A DNA stretch of 64,000 bases from JACMQX01 sp044225675 (GTDB lineage: Bacteria; Pseudomonadota; Gammaproteobacteria; Burkholderiales; Burkholderiaceae_C). The stretch is from positions 29,565 to 93,564 of the forward strand of contig JBGAIH010000020.1 of assembly GCA_044225675.1 (NCBI GenBank), given 5' to 3'. Numbering within the stretch: position 1 is the first letter of the stretch; every line of letters starts with the position of its first letter. Position numbers and translations under genes: made by a program. This document shows, in pieces, positions 36,659-45,754 of this stretch. Below the pieces are notes generated by a model. That model saw only the letters and a list, made by a program, of their open reading frames with translations. It did not search any database and was not told where the DNA came from.

Positions 36659-36804
36659 TCACCCCTTGGTATTACTTTTTTAGGGAGCCCACCTGCTGTG
36701 CGGGACCCAAAGCAACGGCCCTGCCATGGATGCAGAGCCTCCCGAGGCAGCGGAACCTGCCCGATGCGAACTCGTGCGCCCCAGCGGCACGCGACGCCTG
36801 ACCC

Positions 36805-37290
36805 CTACTTCCCACCCGTGTGGTTCTCCGGCGCCTGCGGATCCGGCGCCGTCGCGGTGCGCAGCACGTACTGGTCCGCATTGAAGGTGACGGTGAAGAC
36901 CATGGAGCTGCTGGGCGGCTGCAGGAAGCGCCAGTCCCACTCGGTTTCGCGGCGCAGCTCGTAGGGGGTGATCTTCATCGGCTTGCCGAGCAGGCGGCGG
37001 ACGTCCTCCATCGGCATGCCCGGCCGCACCTTGGCGAAGTTCTCGGGGGTGAGCACCTGGCGCAGCGCGCTCATGCGGCCATCGGGGCCGATGGTGATCA
37101 TGTAGTTGCGGTGGCCCTGGGGTTGGCGGCTGTACTCGAAGGTGCGGGCGCCGCCGGGCGCGTCCCAGATCTTTTCGGGCTCGCCGAACTGCGCGCGCAC
37201 GTCGGCCTCGGTCGCCACGCCCTCCTCCAGTTGCTCGATGCGCTTGCTGTCGCAGCCGACGAGGGAAAGCAGTGTTGCCAGCAGTCCCAT
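36805..37290 (-). CDS. BamE/SmpA-like outer-membrane lipoprotein
   Basis: 161 residues from MGLLATLLSLVGCDSK, a lipoprotein signal with lipobox LVGC. The start at 37290 has an AAGGAG site 7 nt upstream; a longer frame to 37323 lacks one. Two BamE-like units are visible, each with the T-x-x-D-V-R-x-x-F-G-x-P pattern: GVATEADVRAQFGEPEKIW, and VRPGMPMEDVRRLLGKPMKI. Such duplicated-domain lipoproteins may assist outer-membrane assembly, but this is not the canonical BamE. Neighbour to, but not part of, the CDI locus. Confidence 0.8.
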   Translation of the reverse strand: MGLLATLLSLVGCDSKRIEQLEEGVATEADVRAQFGEPEKIWDAPGGARTFEYSRQPQGHRNYMITIGPDGRMSALRQVLTPENFAKVRPGMPMEDVRRLLGKPMKITPYELRRETEWDWRFLQPPSSSMVFTVTFNADQYVLRTATAPDPQAPENHTGGK

Positions 37291-37373
37291 GAGTACTCCT
37301 TGCCTGAGGGAAATTCGCGCCACGGGGCTCTCCGGTCAAAAGGCCTAAAATCGGCCACGAAAGGCCCCAGTTT

Positions 37374-37580
37374 ATGTCCATCTTCCGCCGCCCCGACTAC
37401 CAGTCCGAGGTCACCCAGTTCATCGACGAACTCAAGGCCAAGAAGCCGACGCTCGAAGCCGAGCAGCGCTACGGCCGCGGCCTGCTGTGGGACAAGTCGG
37501 TCGACCGCAGCCTCCAGCAGGAGCTGGGCGCAGGCCGCGTGCCGCAGAAGCCCTACGTCTACCAGACCGACAGCCAGTGA
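37374..37580 (+). CDS. DUF3460 family protein
   Basis: 68-residue protein starting MSIFRRPDYQSEVTQFIDEL and ending PQKPYVYQTDSQ, matching the small DUF3460 family found in Burkholderiales, commonly just upstream of scpA as here. Function unknown. The next gene starts about 10 nt after its stop, so the two are likely cotranscribed. Confidence 0.88.
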   Translation: MSIFRRPDYQSEVTQFIDELKAKKPTLEAEQRYGRGLLWDKSVDRSLQQELGAGRVPQKPYVYQTDSQ

Positions 37581-37590
37581 GCAGCCGCCG

Positions 37591-38418
37591 GTGAGCGCCG
37601 AGCCGCAGAGCCTGCCGGGCATGCCCGAGGTGGTGGACCAGGTAGCCCTGGCACGCCTCTATGGCGAGCCGCTGTTCGCCATGCCGGCGGACCTGTACAT
37701 CCCGCCAGATGCGCTTGAAGTGTTCCTGGAGGCCTTCGAAGGCCCGCTCGATCTGCTGCTGTACCTGATCCGCAAGCAGAACTTCAACATCCTCGACATC
37801 CCGATGACGGGTGTCACGCGCCAGTACCTGGCCTATGTGGACGAGATCCGCAGCCGCAACCTGGAGCTGGCGGCCGAGTACCTGCTGATGGCGGCCATGC
37901 TGATCGAGATCAAGTCGCGCATGCTGCTGCCTCCGCGCAAGACGGCCGAGGGCCAGGAGCCCGAGGACCCGCGCGCCGAGCTGGTGCGCCGCCTGCTCGA
38001 ATACGAGCAGATGAAGCTGGCCGCCGCCCGGCTCAACGAGATGCCGCAGCTCGGCCGCGACGTGCTGCGCGGGCAGGTGTACATCGAGCAGTCGCTGCAG
38101 CCGCGCTTTCCCGACGTCAGCGTGGTCGACCTGCGCGAGGCCTGGGCCGACATCCTCAAGCGCGCCAAGCTCGTGCAGCACCACAAGATCACGCGCGAGG
38201 AGCTGTCGGTGCGCGAGCACATGAGCATCGTGCTGCGCCATCTGCAGGGCCGCCGCTTCGTGGAGTTCGAGCAGTTGTTCGATCCGTCCAAGGGCGTGCC
38301 GGTGATGATCGTGACCTTCATCGCGCTGCTGGAGCTGGCCAAGGAGACGCTCATCGAGGTCACCCAGGCCGAAGCCTACGCGCCCATCTACGTCCGGCTG
38401 GCCTACGCGCCGGCCTGA
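37591..38418 (+). CDS. scpA: Segregation and condensation protein A
   Basis: 275 residues from the GTG at 37591 (an ATG at 37621 is the alternative). ScpA is the kleisin subunit of the SMC-ScpAB condensin. The N-terminal kleisin signature is EAFEGPLDLLLYLIRKQNFN, then D-I-P-M-T-G-V-T-R-Q-Y-L, AAEYLLMAAMLIEIKSRMLL and a C-terminal winged-helix segment (VPVMIVTFIALLELAKETL). No scpB follows; nadB does. Confidence 0.93.
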   Translation: MSAEPQSLPGMPEVVDQVALARLYGEPLFAMPADLYIPPDALEVFLEAFEGPLDLLLYLIRKQNFNILDIPMTGVTRQYLAYVDEIRSRNLELAAEYLLMAAMLIEIKSRMLLPPRKTAEGQEPEDPRAELVRRLLEYEQMKLAAARLNEMPQLGRDVLRGQVYIEQSLQPRFPDVSVVDLREAWADILKRAKLVQHHKITREELSVREHMSIVLRHLQGRRFVEFEQLFDPSKGVPVMIVTFIALLELAKETLIEVTQAEAYAPIYVRLAYAPA

Positions 38419-38461
38419 CGCTCCCCTTCCCTCTGGCAGTCACACCCCCGGACGCAACGCC

Positions 38462-40051
38462 TTGACTTCTTCCACGGACTTCGACGTTCTCATCGTCGGC
38501 AGCGGCCTGGCCGGCCTCTCGGCCGCGCTGCACCTGGCGCCCACGCATCGCGTGGCGATTCTCACCAAGCGCGCCATGGCCGACGGCTCCAGCGGCTGGG
38601 CCCAGGGCGGCATCGCCGCCGTGCTGGGCGAAGGCGACACCTTTGCCTCGCACGTGGACGACACCCTGGTGGCCGGCGCCGGCCTGTCGGACCCCGAGGC
38701 CACGCGCTTCGTGGTCGAGCATGCGCCCGAGAGCATCGCCTGGCTGCGCGAGCTGGGCGTGCCCTTCTCGCAAGAGGACGGCCACCTGCACCTCACGCGC
38801 GAGGGCGGCCACAGCGCGCGGCGCATCGTGCACGTGACCGACGCCACCGGCGCGGCGGTGCAGCGCACGCTGATCGAGCATGTGCGGCGCACGCCCAACA
38901 TCACGCTGCTGGAACACCACATGCTGGTGGACCTGATCACCGGCAAGAAGCGCGGCATGCCGCTCAACCGCTGCCTGGGCTTCTACGCATTGGACGAGCA
39001 GACCGATCAGGTGCGGGCCTTCCGCGCGCCGCACACCATCCTGGCCACCGGCGGCGCGGGCAAGACCTACCTCTACACCACCAACCCCGACACGGCCACC
39101 GGCGACGGCATCGCCGCCGCGTGGCGCGCGGGCTGCCGGGTGACGAACATGGAGTTCATCCAGTTCCACCCGACCTGCCTGTACCACCCGCACGTCAAGT
39201 CCTTCCTGATCACCGAGGCGGTGCGCGGCGAAGGCGGCCGGCTGCTGCTGCCGCCTTCGGCCGGCGTGGCGGCGGGCACGCGCTTCATGCCGCAGCACGA
39301 TCCGCGCGCCGAACTGGCGCCGCGCGACATCGTGGCCCGGGCCATCGACTTCGAGATGAAGAAGCACGGCGTGGACTGCGTGCACCTGGACATCTCGCAC
39401 CAGCCCGAGGCCTTCGTGCGCGAGCATTTCCCCAACATCTACGCCCGCTGCCTGGAGCTGGGCATCGACATCACCAGGGAGCCGATCCCGGTGGTGCCGG
39501 CCGCGCACTACACCTGCGGCGGCATCCACACCGACCTGCACGGTCGCACCGACCTGCCGGGCCTGCACGCGATCGGCGAGACGGCCTACACCGGCCTGCA
39601 CGGAGCCAACCGCCTCGCGAGCAACTCGCTGGTGGAGTGCATGGTGTTCGCGCGCTCGGCGGCCAGCGACATCCTGACCACGCCGCTGCCGCAGCCGCCG
39701 GTGCCGCCCGAGTGGGACGAAAGCCGCGTGACCGATGCCGACGAGTCGGTGGTGATCTCGCACAACTGGGATGAGCTGCGCCGCTTCATGTGGGACTACG
39801 TGGGCATCGTGCGCACCAACAAGCGGCTGGAGCGCGCGATGCACCGCATCGCGCTGCTGCAAAGCGAGATCCACGAGTTCTACGCCAACTTCCACGTCAC
39901 GCGCGACCTGCTGGAGCTGCGCAACCTGGTGCAGGTGGCCGAGCTGATCGTGCGCTCGGCCCAGTCGCGGCATGAAAGCCGCGGCCTGCACTTTAGCCGC
40001 GACTATCCGGGCCTGCTGCCCGACCCGCGCCCGACGACGCTGGTGCCCTGA
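38462..40051 (+). CDS. nadB: L-aspartate oxidase
   Basis: 529 residues. FAD enzyme converting L-aspartate to iminoaspartate, the first step of de novo NAD synthesis. The FAD-binding motif FDVLIVGSGLAGLSAALHLA is at the N-terminus, reached only from a TTG start (38462), so that start is preferred despite a weak ribosome binding site. Catalytic-region motifs include GGHSARRIVHVTDATG, FIQFHPTCLY, HYTCGGIHTDLHGRT and GLHGANRLASNSLVE. No nadA or nadC is adjacent. Confidence 0.94.
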   Translation: MTSSTDFDVLIVGSGLAGLSAALHLAPTHRVAILTKRAMADGSSGWAQGGIAAVLGEGDTFASHVDDTLVAGAGLSDPEATRFVVEHAPESIAWLRELGVPFSQEDGHLHLTREGGHSARRIVHVTDATGAAVQRTLIEHVRRTPNITLLEHHMLVDLITGKKRGMPLNRCLGFYALDEQTDQVRAFRAPHTILATGGAGKTYLYTTNPDTATGDGIAAAWRAGCRVTNMEFIQFHPTCLYHPHVKSFLITEAVRGEGGRLLLPPSAGVAAGTRFMPQHDPRAELAPRDIVARAIDFEMKKHGVDCVHLDISHQPEAFVREHFPNIYARCLELGIDITREPIPVVPAAHYTCGGIHTDLHGRTDLPGLHAIGETAYTGLHGANRLASNSLVECMVFARSAASDILTTPLPQPPVPPEWDESRVTDADESVVISHNWDELRRFMWDYVGIVRTNKRLERAMHRIALLQSEIHEFYANFHVTRDLLELRNLVQVAELIVRSAQSRHESRGLHFSRDYPGLLPDPRPTTLVP

Positions 40052-40320
40052 GGCCGCGCCTGTGGCGTGCAACGAAGCTGCACGCGCCGGCAATTCTGCA
40101 CAGCGCGCAGGCGCAGCGACGCAATGCCTGCTGCCTGCCCCATTCCGAAGTGCCTGAAAAGCCCCCGCGCCACCGTCGCGCGCATGAGCGGGTTCCGGCT
40201 GTCGCCGCGGTGCGGTGTTCTCCTACAAAAACGTAACAGCCGCCCGCCTAGCATGTCTCCATAGGCAACAAATCGCACCGGCCCTTCAGCCGGTCTGCTG
40301 CCACCAACCCGGAGAATCCC
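40052..40320. promoter_or_regulatory. Leader region of the Crp/Fnr regulator gene with a 6-bp hairpin
   Basis: 269 nt without a gene. A short hairpin (ACCGGC 40277-40282, loop CCTTCA, GCCGGT 40289-40294) lies 26-43 nt before the start codon, and GGAG immediately precedes it as ribosome binding site. No clear promoter was identified. Confidence 0.35.
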
Positions 40321-41055
40321 ATGCTGCCCTCGTCCATTCCGCCCCGCAACAGCCTGCTGGCCGCGCTGCCCGCCGAAGACTACGCCCGGCTCACGCCGCA
40401 CCTGGAGCTCGTGAACGTGACCCAGGGCACCCAGCTGCACGAGGCGGGCTGCCGCATGCAGTACGCCTACTTTCCCGTGAGCGCGATCGTCTCGATGCTG
40501 TACGTGACCGAGGATGGCCACTCCACCGAAGTCGCGGTGGTGGGCCATGAGGGCATGGTCGGCGTGTCGCTGGTGATGGGCGGCCGCACGGCCGTGAGCG
40601 CTGCCGCCGTGCAGAGCGCGGGCACGGCCTACCGCCTGCCGGCCGGCGTGCTGGTGGAAGCGTTTGAGCGCGGCGGCGCGCTGATGCAGCTGCTGCTGCG
40701 CTATACGCAGGCCCTGATGACGCAGATGACGCAGACCGCCGTGTGCAGCCGCCACCTGTCGATCGACCAGCAGCTGTCGCGCCGCCTGCTCATGAGCCAT
40801 GACCGCGAGTCGTCGAACGAGCTGAAGATGACGCACGAGCAGATCGCCAACCTGCTGGGCGTGCGCCGCGAGAGCGTGACGCAGGCCGCCAACAAGCTGC
40901 AGAGTTCGGGCCTGATCCAGTACCGGCGCGGCCACATCACGGTGAGCAACCGCGCAGGGCTCGAAGCGCTGGCGGGCGAGTGCTATGCCGTGGTGAAGAA
41001 GGAGTTCGACCGCCTGCTGCCCAAGCCGCTCCAGGCTGAAGCGGCCATGAGCTGA
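40321..41055 (+). CDS. Crp/Fnr-family transcriptional regulator
   Basis: 244 residues. The N-terminal cyclic-nucleotide-binding-like domain includes YFPVSAIVSMLYVTEDGHST and VAVVGHEGMVGVSLVMGG, a version common in Burkholderiales without the Fnr cysteine set or the Crp cAMP residues. A long dimer helix follows. The C-terminal winged helix is KMTHEQIANLLGVRRESVTQ, then A-A-N-K-L-Q-S-S-G-L-I-Q-Y-R-R-G. Signal and targets unknown. Confidence 0.88.
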   Translation: MLPSSIPPRNSLLAALPAEDYARLTPHLELVNVTQGTQLHEAGCRMQYAYFPVSAIVSMLYVTEDGHSTEVAVVGHEGMVGVSLVMGGRTAVSAAAVQSAGTAYRLPAGVLVEAFERGGALMQLLLRYTQALMTQMTQTAVCSRHLSIDQQLSRRLLMSHDRESSNELKMTHEQIANLLGVRRESVTQAANKLQSSGLIQYRRGHITVSNRAGLEALAGECYAVVKKEFDRLLPKPLQAEAAMS

Positions 41056-41106
41056 ACCTCAGGCACCGACCGCCTGCGGGCGGCGGTGTTGCCACCAACC
41101 AGACAG

Positions 41107-41137
41107 GCCCTGCGGCGACGATGCCCCAGGGCTTTTT
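41107..41137 (+). terminator. Rho-independent terminator after the Crp/Fnr gene
   Basis: Stem GCCCTG (41107-41112) and CAGGGC (41127-41132) with a 14-nt loop, followed at once by TTTTT (41133-41137) on the plus strand, 52 nt after the regulator's stop. Correctly placed to end the preceding gene before the convergent outer-membrane protein gene. Confidence 0.7.
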
Positions 41138-41174
41138 GTCGGGCGCTGGCCAATGGACCGGCTGGCGGCCCGGC

Positions 41175-42566
41175 TCAGAGCTTGGTCTCGATATAGGTAT
41201 AGATGTAGTTGGAGCCGCCGTTGACATTGCCCAGCAGCCGCGACGAGCCGAAGATGCCCGAGCGGTGCGAGACGCCGACGCCGATGAAGGTGTCCTTGAG
41301 CGCGCGCGAACCGACGAGGTCGCCCAGGCTCACGTCGATGGACGGGTCCAGGTAGTTGAGCAGGCGCGAGGTCGGACGGCTGCGCCGCGCCTGGCTGGTC
41401 GCCTCCTGGTAGTTGGGCCGCTGCGCGAGCGACAGGCCCACGCCCAGGCCGAGGCGCGTCTGCACGCGGTCGTTCCAGGGGAAGCCGTAGTAGTAGGCCT
41501 TCATGAAGGCGTCCACCTGCCAGCTGTCGCCCTGGTAACCGTTCTCGTCATGCCGCAGCACGCCGACGTAGCCGACGAAGTCGAGCGGCCAACCCTTGAG
41601 CCTTTCGATGAAGGGCTTGCCCACCTGCACGCCGGTGATCGAAGTGGGCGTGGTTTTGTCCAGCTCCAGACAGGTGAGAGTCAGGACCTTGACCAGGATG
41701 CAGCGGTCCGCGCCGGCGCGGCCGTGCAGCAGCTTGAAGTAGGTGTCGGTGCGTTCGGTCGAGCCCGGCTGCTTGTAGGCGCCGAAGTCGTAGGCCGCGC
41801 CAAGGTAGACCGAGGTCTGGACCCGGTCCCGCACGATCGGGCTGCGCCGGACGCCCTCGTCCAGCAGGGTGCGCGACACGCCGGCGAGCAGCCGCCAGCG
41901 CTCGGTCAGGTCGTACGAGCCATAGAGGCCGACGCTCGTGTTCAGGCCCGCGCCGGGCGCATACGCGGGGCGCGCCGCCGTGGCCTCGGCCGGGCGCACG
42001 CCGTAGTAGTAGTCGTTGAGCTTTGCGTCGCGCCAGGCCAGGGTGACCGAGGGCTGCAGCGCCCAGCGGCCCGAGCGCCATGGATAGGCATAGCCCAGCC
42101 GTGCCTCGGTGCCGTGCGAGGTGTTGCCCACGTCATGCAGCAGTTCCGCCTGCAGCCGGCCCCAGTCGCCCAGCCGGCTCCAGCCGATGCCGATATCCAC
42201 GCCGGTGTCGCGCGGTGCCATGCCGGCGAGCGGTGCGGGCACCTTGTCGGCAGGAAAGCCTTCGTAGCGCTGCTCCACGAACAGGCTGATGCTGCCTTCG
42301 TCGCTCTTCTTCAGGCGCAGGCCGAAGCGGTTGCCATGCAGGAACACCCGCTCGCCCTCGTAGAGGTACAGGGGCAGCAGGTCGTAGCGGGTGCCGCCGT
42401 CCAGGTAAGGCGACTTCTCGGCCCGCACCACGGCCCCCAGACCGGCGCTTCCCGGCGTTCCGAGAATGTCGGCAAAGGGCTCGGCGCGCACCGCCTGCAT
42501 TGCCAGCAGGCTGGCGCTGGCGAGCAGGCTCAGCGCGCCGAGACGGCGCAGCCCCCTGCGCGGCAT
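41175..42566 (-). CDS. MipA/OmpV-like outer-membrane beta-barrel protein, unusually long
   Basis: 463 residues from MPRRGLRRLGALSLL (42566), whose signal peptide ends AVRA; a longer frame to 42614 adds 16 residues. The N-terminal part has MipA/OmpV features: GLGAVVRAEKSPYLDGGTRY, LLPLYLYEGERVFLHGN, and LAWRDAKLNDYYYGV. MipA/OmpV proteins are usually about 250-280 residues. This one has a further barrel-like section of about 160 residues (FVGYVGVLRHDENGYQGDSW to the end) that I do not recognise. In it, SHRSGIFGSSRLLGNVNGGS is faintly like lipid-A deacylase-type barrels. Likely outer membrane; function unknown. Confidence 0.65.
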   Translation of the reverse strand: MPRRGLRRLGALSLLASASLLAMQAVRAEPFADILGTPGSAGLGAVVRAEKSPYLDGGTRYDLLPLYLYEGERVFLHGNRFGLRLKKSDEGSISLFVEQRYEGFPADKVPAPLAGMAPRDTGVDIGIGWSRLGDWGRLQAELLHDVGNTSHGTEARLGYAYPWRSGRWALQPSVTLAWRDAKLNDYYYGVRPAEATAARPAYAPGAGLNTSVGLYGSYDLTERWRLLAGVSRTLLDEGVRRSPIVRDRVQTSVYLGAAYDFGAYKQPGSTERTDTYFKLLHGRAGADRCILVKVLTLTCLELDKTTPTSITGVQVGKPFIERLKGWPLDFVGYVGVLRHDENGYQGDSWQVDAFMKAYYYGFPWNDRVQTRLGLGVGLSLAQRPNYQEATSQARRSRPTSRLLNYLDPSIDVSLGDLVGSRALKDTFIGVGVSHRSGIFGSSRLLGNVNGGSNYIYTYIETKL

Positions 42567-42740
42567 CGCGCCCCGGCGAGGACGGCAAAGGGCGGGCAGA
42601 ACAACAGGCGGCATGGTGGTGAGATTTGGGTGGTGCGATCAGGGTGGGGACAGGCCAGGCTCGACCTTACGACGCACCCCGCCGTCGCCCTGTGCGCCAG
42701 CGCACGCAAGAACCCACGCCATCGCGCGCCGCGCTGCGCC

Positions 42741-43481
42741 CTACGCCCGGACGCGCAGTTGTCCTACGGCCTCGCGCAGGTCGGCCGCCCATTCGCGCCG
42801 GTTGCGGCTCTGCGCATGCTGCGGCTCGCCAAAGCTGACCACCGCGACCAGCCGCGGCGCGGTGAGGGTGCGCCAGATCGAGCCGAGCAGCGTGTCGTCG
42901 CCGATGTAGTTCGGCGCGCCGCTTGACGCCCGCGTGGCGGCGTCGAGGAACTGGAGCGCCACCGGCTGCACCGGGCTGTCGGTGACGACCGCCGCCTGGA
43001 GCAGGTTGGCATGAAAGGGCAGCAGGGACGCGCCGTCGCTGGTCGTGCCTTCGGGGAACACCGCAACGACCTCGCCAGCGCGCAGGCTCTCGGCCATGTG
43101 GTGCACCACGCGCATGGCGTCGCGCCGCGATTCGCGCTCGATGTACAGCGTGCCGGCGCCGGTGGCCAGCGTGCCGACCAGCGGCCAGTGCTTCACGTCG
43201 GCCTTGGAGACGAAGCGGCAATAGCGCGCCGCGTGCATGACCAGGATGTCGAGCCAGGAGATGTGGTTGGCCACCAGCAGCATCGGGCCGCTGGCGCAAG
43301 GCGCGCCGCGTACCTCGAGGCCGATGTCCATGATGGCCAGCATGCGTGCCGCCCAGGCGCTGACGCGGGCCTCGCGCGCCGCTGCATCGAGGCGCGGAAA
43401 GCGCAGGATGATGGTCAGCAGGCCGGCCACGGCATGGCAGAAGCCGCGCGCCAGCTTGCCTGCGGCGCGCAGCAGCTTCAT
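42741..43481 (-). CDS. plsC: 1-acyl-glycerol-3-phosphate acyltransferase family protein
   Basis: 246 residues. Membrane-associated PlsC-family acyltransferase of phospholipid synthesis or remodelling. The catalytic H-x4-D motif is NHISWLD, followed by VKHWPLVGTLATGAGTLYIER and the substrate motif VFPEGTTSDG. Start ATG at 43481 overlaps the stop of the pyrC' gene (ATGA), so it is the last gene of the yqgE-ruvX-pyr operon. Confidence 0.9.
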   Translation of the reverse strand: MKLLRAAGKLARGFCHAVAGLLTIILRFPRLDAAAREARVSAWAARMLAIMDIGLEVRGAPCASGPMLLVANHISWLDILVMHAARYCRFVSKADVKHWPLVGTLATGAGTLYIERESRRDAMRVVHHMAESLRAGEVVAVFPEGTTSDGASLLPFHANLLQAAVVTDSPVQPVALQFLDAATRASSGAPNYIGDDTLLGSIWRTLTAPRLVAVVSFGEPQHAQSRNRREWAADLREAVGQLRVRA

Positions 43482-44779
43482 GCGGCCGGCGCTTCCCAGG
43501 CGACCTGTCCGCCCACCAGCGTCCAGCGCACGCGGCCCGGCAGCTCGTAGCCGTCGAACGGCGTGTGCCGGCCCTGGCTGCGCAGTGCGGACGGCTGCAC
43601 CGTCCATTCCGCCTGCGGGTCGAAGATGCACAGGTCGGCGACGCCGCCTTCGACCAGCTGACCCACGCTGGCCTGCAGCGTGCCGAGCGCGCCGCCGAGC
43701 ACGCGCGCCGGCTCGGCCGTGAGCACCGCCAGCGCGCGCGTGAGGCCCACGCCGCTTTCCTGGCCCCACTTGAGGGCCAGGCTCAGCAGCAATTCGAGGC
43801 CGGTCGCGCCGGGTTCGGCCTCGGCGAAGGGCAGGGTCTTGGCGTTCTCGTCGACCGGCGTGTGGTCAGACACCAGTGCGTCGATCGTGCCGTCGGCCAG
43901 CGCCTCGCGCAGCGCGTCGCGGTCACGCTGCTGGCGCAGCGGCGGCGACAGGCGCGCGCGGCTGTCGAAGAAGCCGATGTCGGTGTCGGTCAGGTGCAGC
44001 GAGTTGATGCTCACGTCGCTGGTGACCTTCAGGCCCTCGTCACGGGCCTGGCGCACCAGGGCCACGCCCGCCGCGCTGGACAGGCGGCAGATATGCACCC
44101 GCGCGCCGGTGGCACGCATCAGCTCGAACAGCGTGTGCAGCGCGATCGTCTCGGCCGCCACGGGAACGCCCGACAGGCCCAGCCGCGTCGCCAGCGGCCC
44201 GCTGGCGGCCACGCCGCCGCCGAGGTGGTAGTCCAGCGGCCGCAACCAGACCGTGAGCCCGAAGGTGGTGGCGTACTGCAGTGCGCGCTGCAGCACCTGC
44301 GTGTTGCCGAGCGCCACGTCGGCCTGGCTGAAGCCCACGCAGCCGGCCTCGGTCAACTCGGCCATCTCGGTCAGGGCTTCGCCGCGCAGGCCGCGGGTGA
44401 GCGCGCCGAGCGGGAACACCCGCGCCTGGTGCAGCTTCTCGGCGCGGAACTTGAGCATCTCGACCAGGCCCGGCTCGTCGAGCACCGGATCGGTGTCGGG
44501 CGGGCACACCAGGCTGGTGACCCCGCCGGCCACGGCAGCGGCCATCTCGCTCTCGAGCATGCCTTCATGCTCGTGGCCCGGCTCGCGCAGGCGGGCCGCG
44601 AGGTCGACCAGGCCCGGCGCGACGATGCAGCCGGTGGCGTCGATGGTGCGGTTGGGCGCGAAGTCGGCGGCAACGCGGCCGATGGCGATCACGCGTCCGG
44701 CTGCCAGCGCCACGTCGCACACGCTGTCGAGGTTGGATGCCGGATCGATGACGCGGCCGTTCTTGATCAGGATTTTCAT
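43478..44779 (-). CDS. pyrX: Dihydroorotase-like protein lacking the metal-binding HxH (PyrC'/PyrX)
   Basis: 433 residues from MKILIKNGRVIDPASNLD. The fold is that of a class I dihydroorotase, but the motif that should read D-x-H-x-H-x-R-x-P-G is GLVDLAARLREPG: both His ligands are replaced. Such pseudo-dihydroorotases are structural partners that PyrB needs for activity in Pseudomonas and relatives, with the true PyrC elsewhere. Immediately follows pyrB (11 nt), as expected. Confidence 0.92.
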   Translation of the reverse strand: MKILIKNGRVIDPASNLDSVCDVALAAGRVIAIGRVAADFAPNRTIDATGCIVAPGLVDLAARLREPGHEHEGMLESEMAAAVAGGVTSLVCPPDTDPVLDEPGLVEMLKFRAEKLHQARVFPLGALTRGLRGEALTEMAELTEAGCVGFSQADVALGNTQVLQRALQYATTFGLTVWLRPLDYHLGGGVAASGPLATRLGLSGVPVAAETIALHTLFELMRATGARVHICRLSSAAGVALVRQARDEGLKVTSDVSINSLHLTDTDIGFFDSRARLSPPLRQQRDRDALREALADGTIDALVSDHTPVDENAKTLPFAEAEPGATGLELLLSLALKWGQESGVGLTRALAVLTAEPARVLGGALGTLQASVGQLVEGGVADLCIFDPQAEWTVQPSALRSQGRHTPFDGYELPGRVRWTLVGGQVAWEAPAA

Positions 44780-44790
44780 GGGATGCGACC

Positions 44791-45753
44791 TTACGCTTCG
44801 TTGCCCGCGACGATGCCCATCACCGCCATGCGCACGGCGATGCCGAAGGTGACCTGCGGCAGGATGACGCTCTGCTTGCCGTCCACCACTTCGGAGTCGA
44901 TCTCCACCCCGCGGTTGATCGGCCCCGGGTGCATCACGATGGCATCGGGCTTGGCCAGCTGCAGCTTCTCGGGCGTGAGGCCGTAGCTCTTGAAGAACTC
45001 CTGGCTCGACGGCAGCAGCGCCCCGCTCATGCGCTCGTTCTGCAGGCGCAGCATGATGATGACGTCGCAGCCGCGGATGCCCTCCTCCAGCGAGTGGCAC
45101 ACGCGCACGCCCATCTGCGCCATGTCGCCGGGCACCAGGGTGCGCGGGCCGACCACGCGGACTTCGGCGCAGCCGAGCGTGGTGAGCGCATGGATGTCGG
45201 AGCGCGCGACGCGCGAGTGCAGCACGTCGCCAACGATGGCCACAGTGAGGTTGGAGAAGTCCTTCTTGTAGTGCCGGATGGTGTACATGTCCAGCAGGCC
45301 CTGCGTGGGGTGCGCGTGCCGGCCATCGCCCGCGTTGATCACGTGCACGTGCGGCGCGACGTGCCGGGCGATCAGGTAGGGCGCGCCGGACTCGCTGTGC
45401 CGCACCACGAACATGTCGGCCGCCATGGCCGAGAGGTTGGCGATGGTGTCGAGCAGCGACTCGCCCTTGGACGCCGACGATCGCGCGATGTCCAGGTTGA
45501 TCACGTCGGCCGACAGCCGCGTGGCCGCGATCTCGAAGGTGGTGCGGGTGCGGGTGGAGTTCTCGAAGAACAGGTTGAAGACGCTCTTGCCGCGCAGCAG
45601 CGGCACCTTCTTGACCTCGCGGTCGCTCACGCTCACGAAGCTGGAGGCCGTGTCCAGGATGTGGGTGAGGATGTCGCGCGGCAGGCCTTCGATCGACAGC
45701 AGGTGGATGAGCTCGCCGTTGCGGTTGAGCTGGGGATTTCGCTTGTAGAGCAT
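44791..45753 (-). CDS. pyrB: Aspartate carbamoyltransferase catalytic chain
   Basis: 320 residues from MLYKRNPQLNRNGEL. Forms N-carbamoyl-aspartate in pyrimidine synthesis. The carbamoyl-phosphate loop is ENSTRTRTTFE; the HPTQGLLDMYT and HPGPINRGVEI motifs are present. Start is 1 nt after the pyrR stop; in-frame sequence upstream (MWKATD) is not needed. No pyrI; the partner is the adjacent pseudo-dihydroorotase. Confidence 0.97.
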   Translation of the reverse strand: MLYKRNPQLNRNGELIHLLSIEGLPRDILTHILDTASSFVSVSDREVKKVPLLRGKSVFNLFFENSTRTRTTFEIAATRLSADVINLDIARSSASKGESLLDTIANLSAMAADMFVVRHSESGAPYLIARHVAPHVHVINAGDGRHAHPTQGLLDMYTIRHYKKDFSNLTVAIVGDVLHSRVARSDIHALTTLGCAEVRVVGPRTLVPGDMAQMGVRVCHSLEEGIRGCDVIIMLRLQNERMSGALLPSSQEFFKSYGLTPEKLQLAKPDAIVMHPGPINRGVEIDSEVVDGKQSVILPQVTFGIAVRMAVMGIVAGNEA

Positions 45754-45754
45754 G

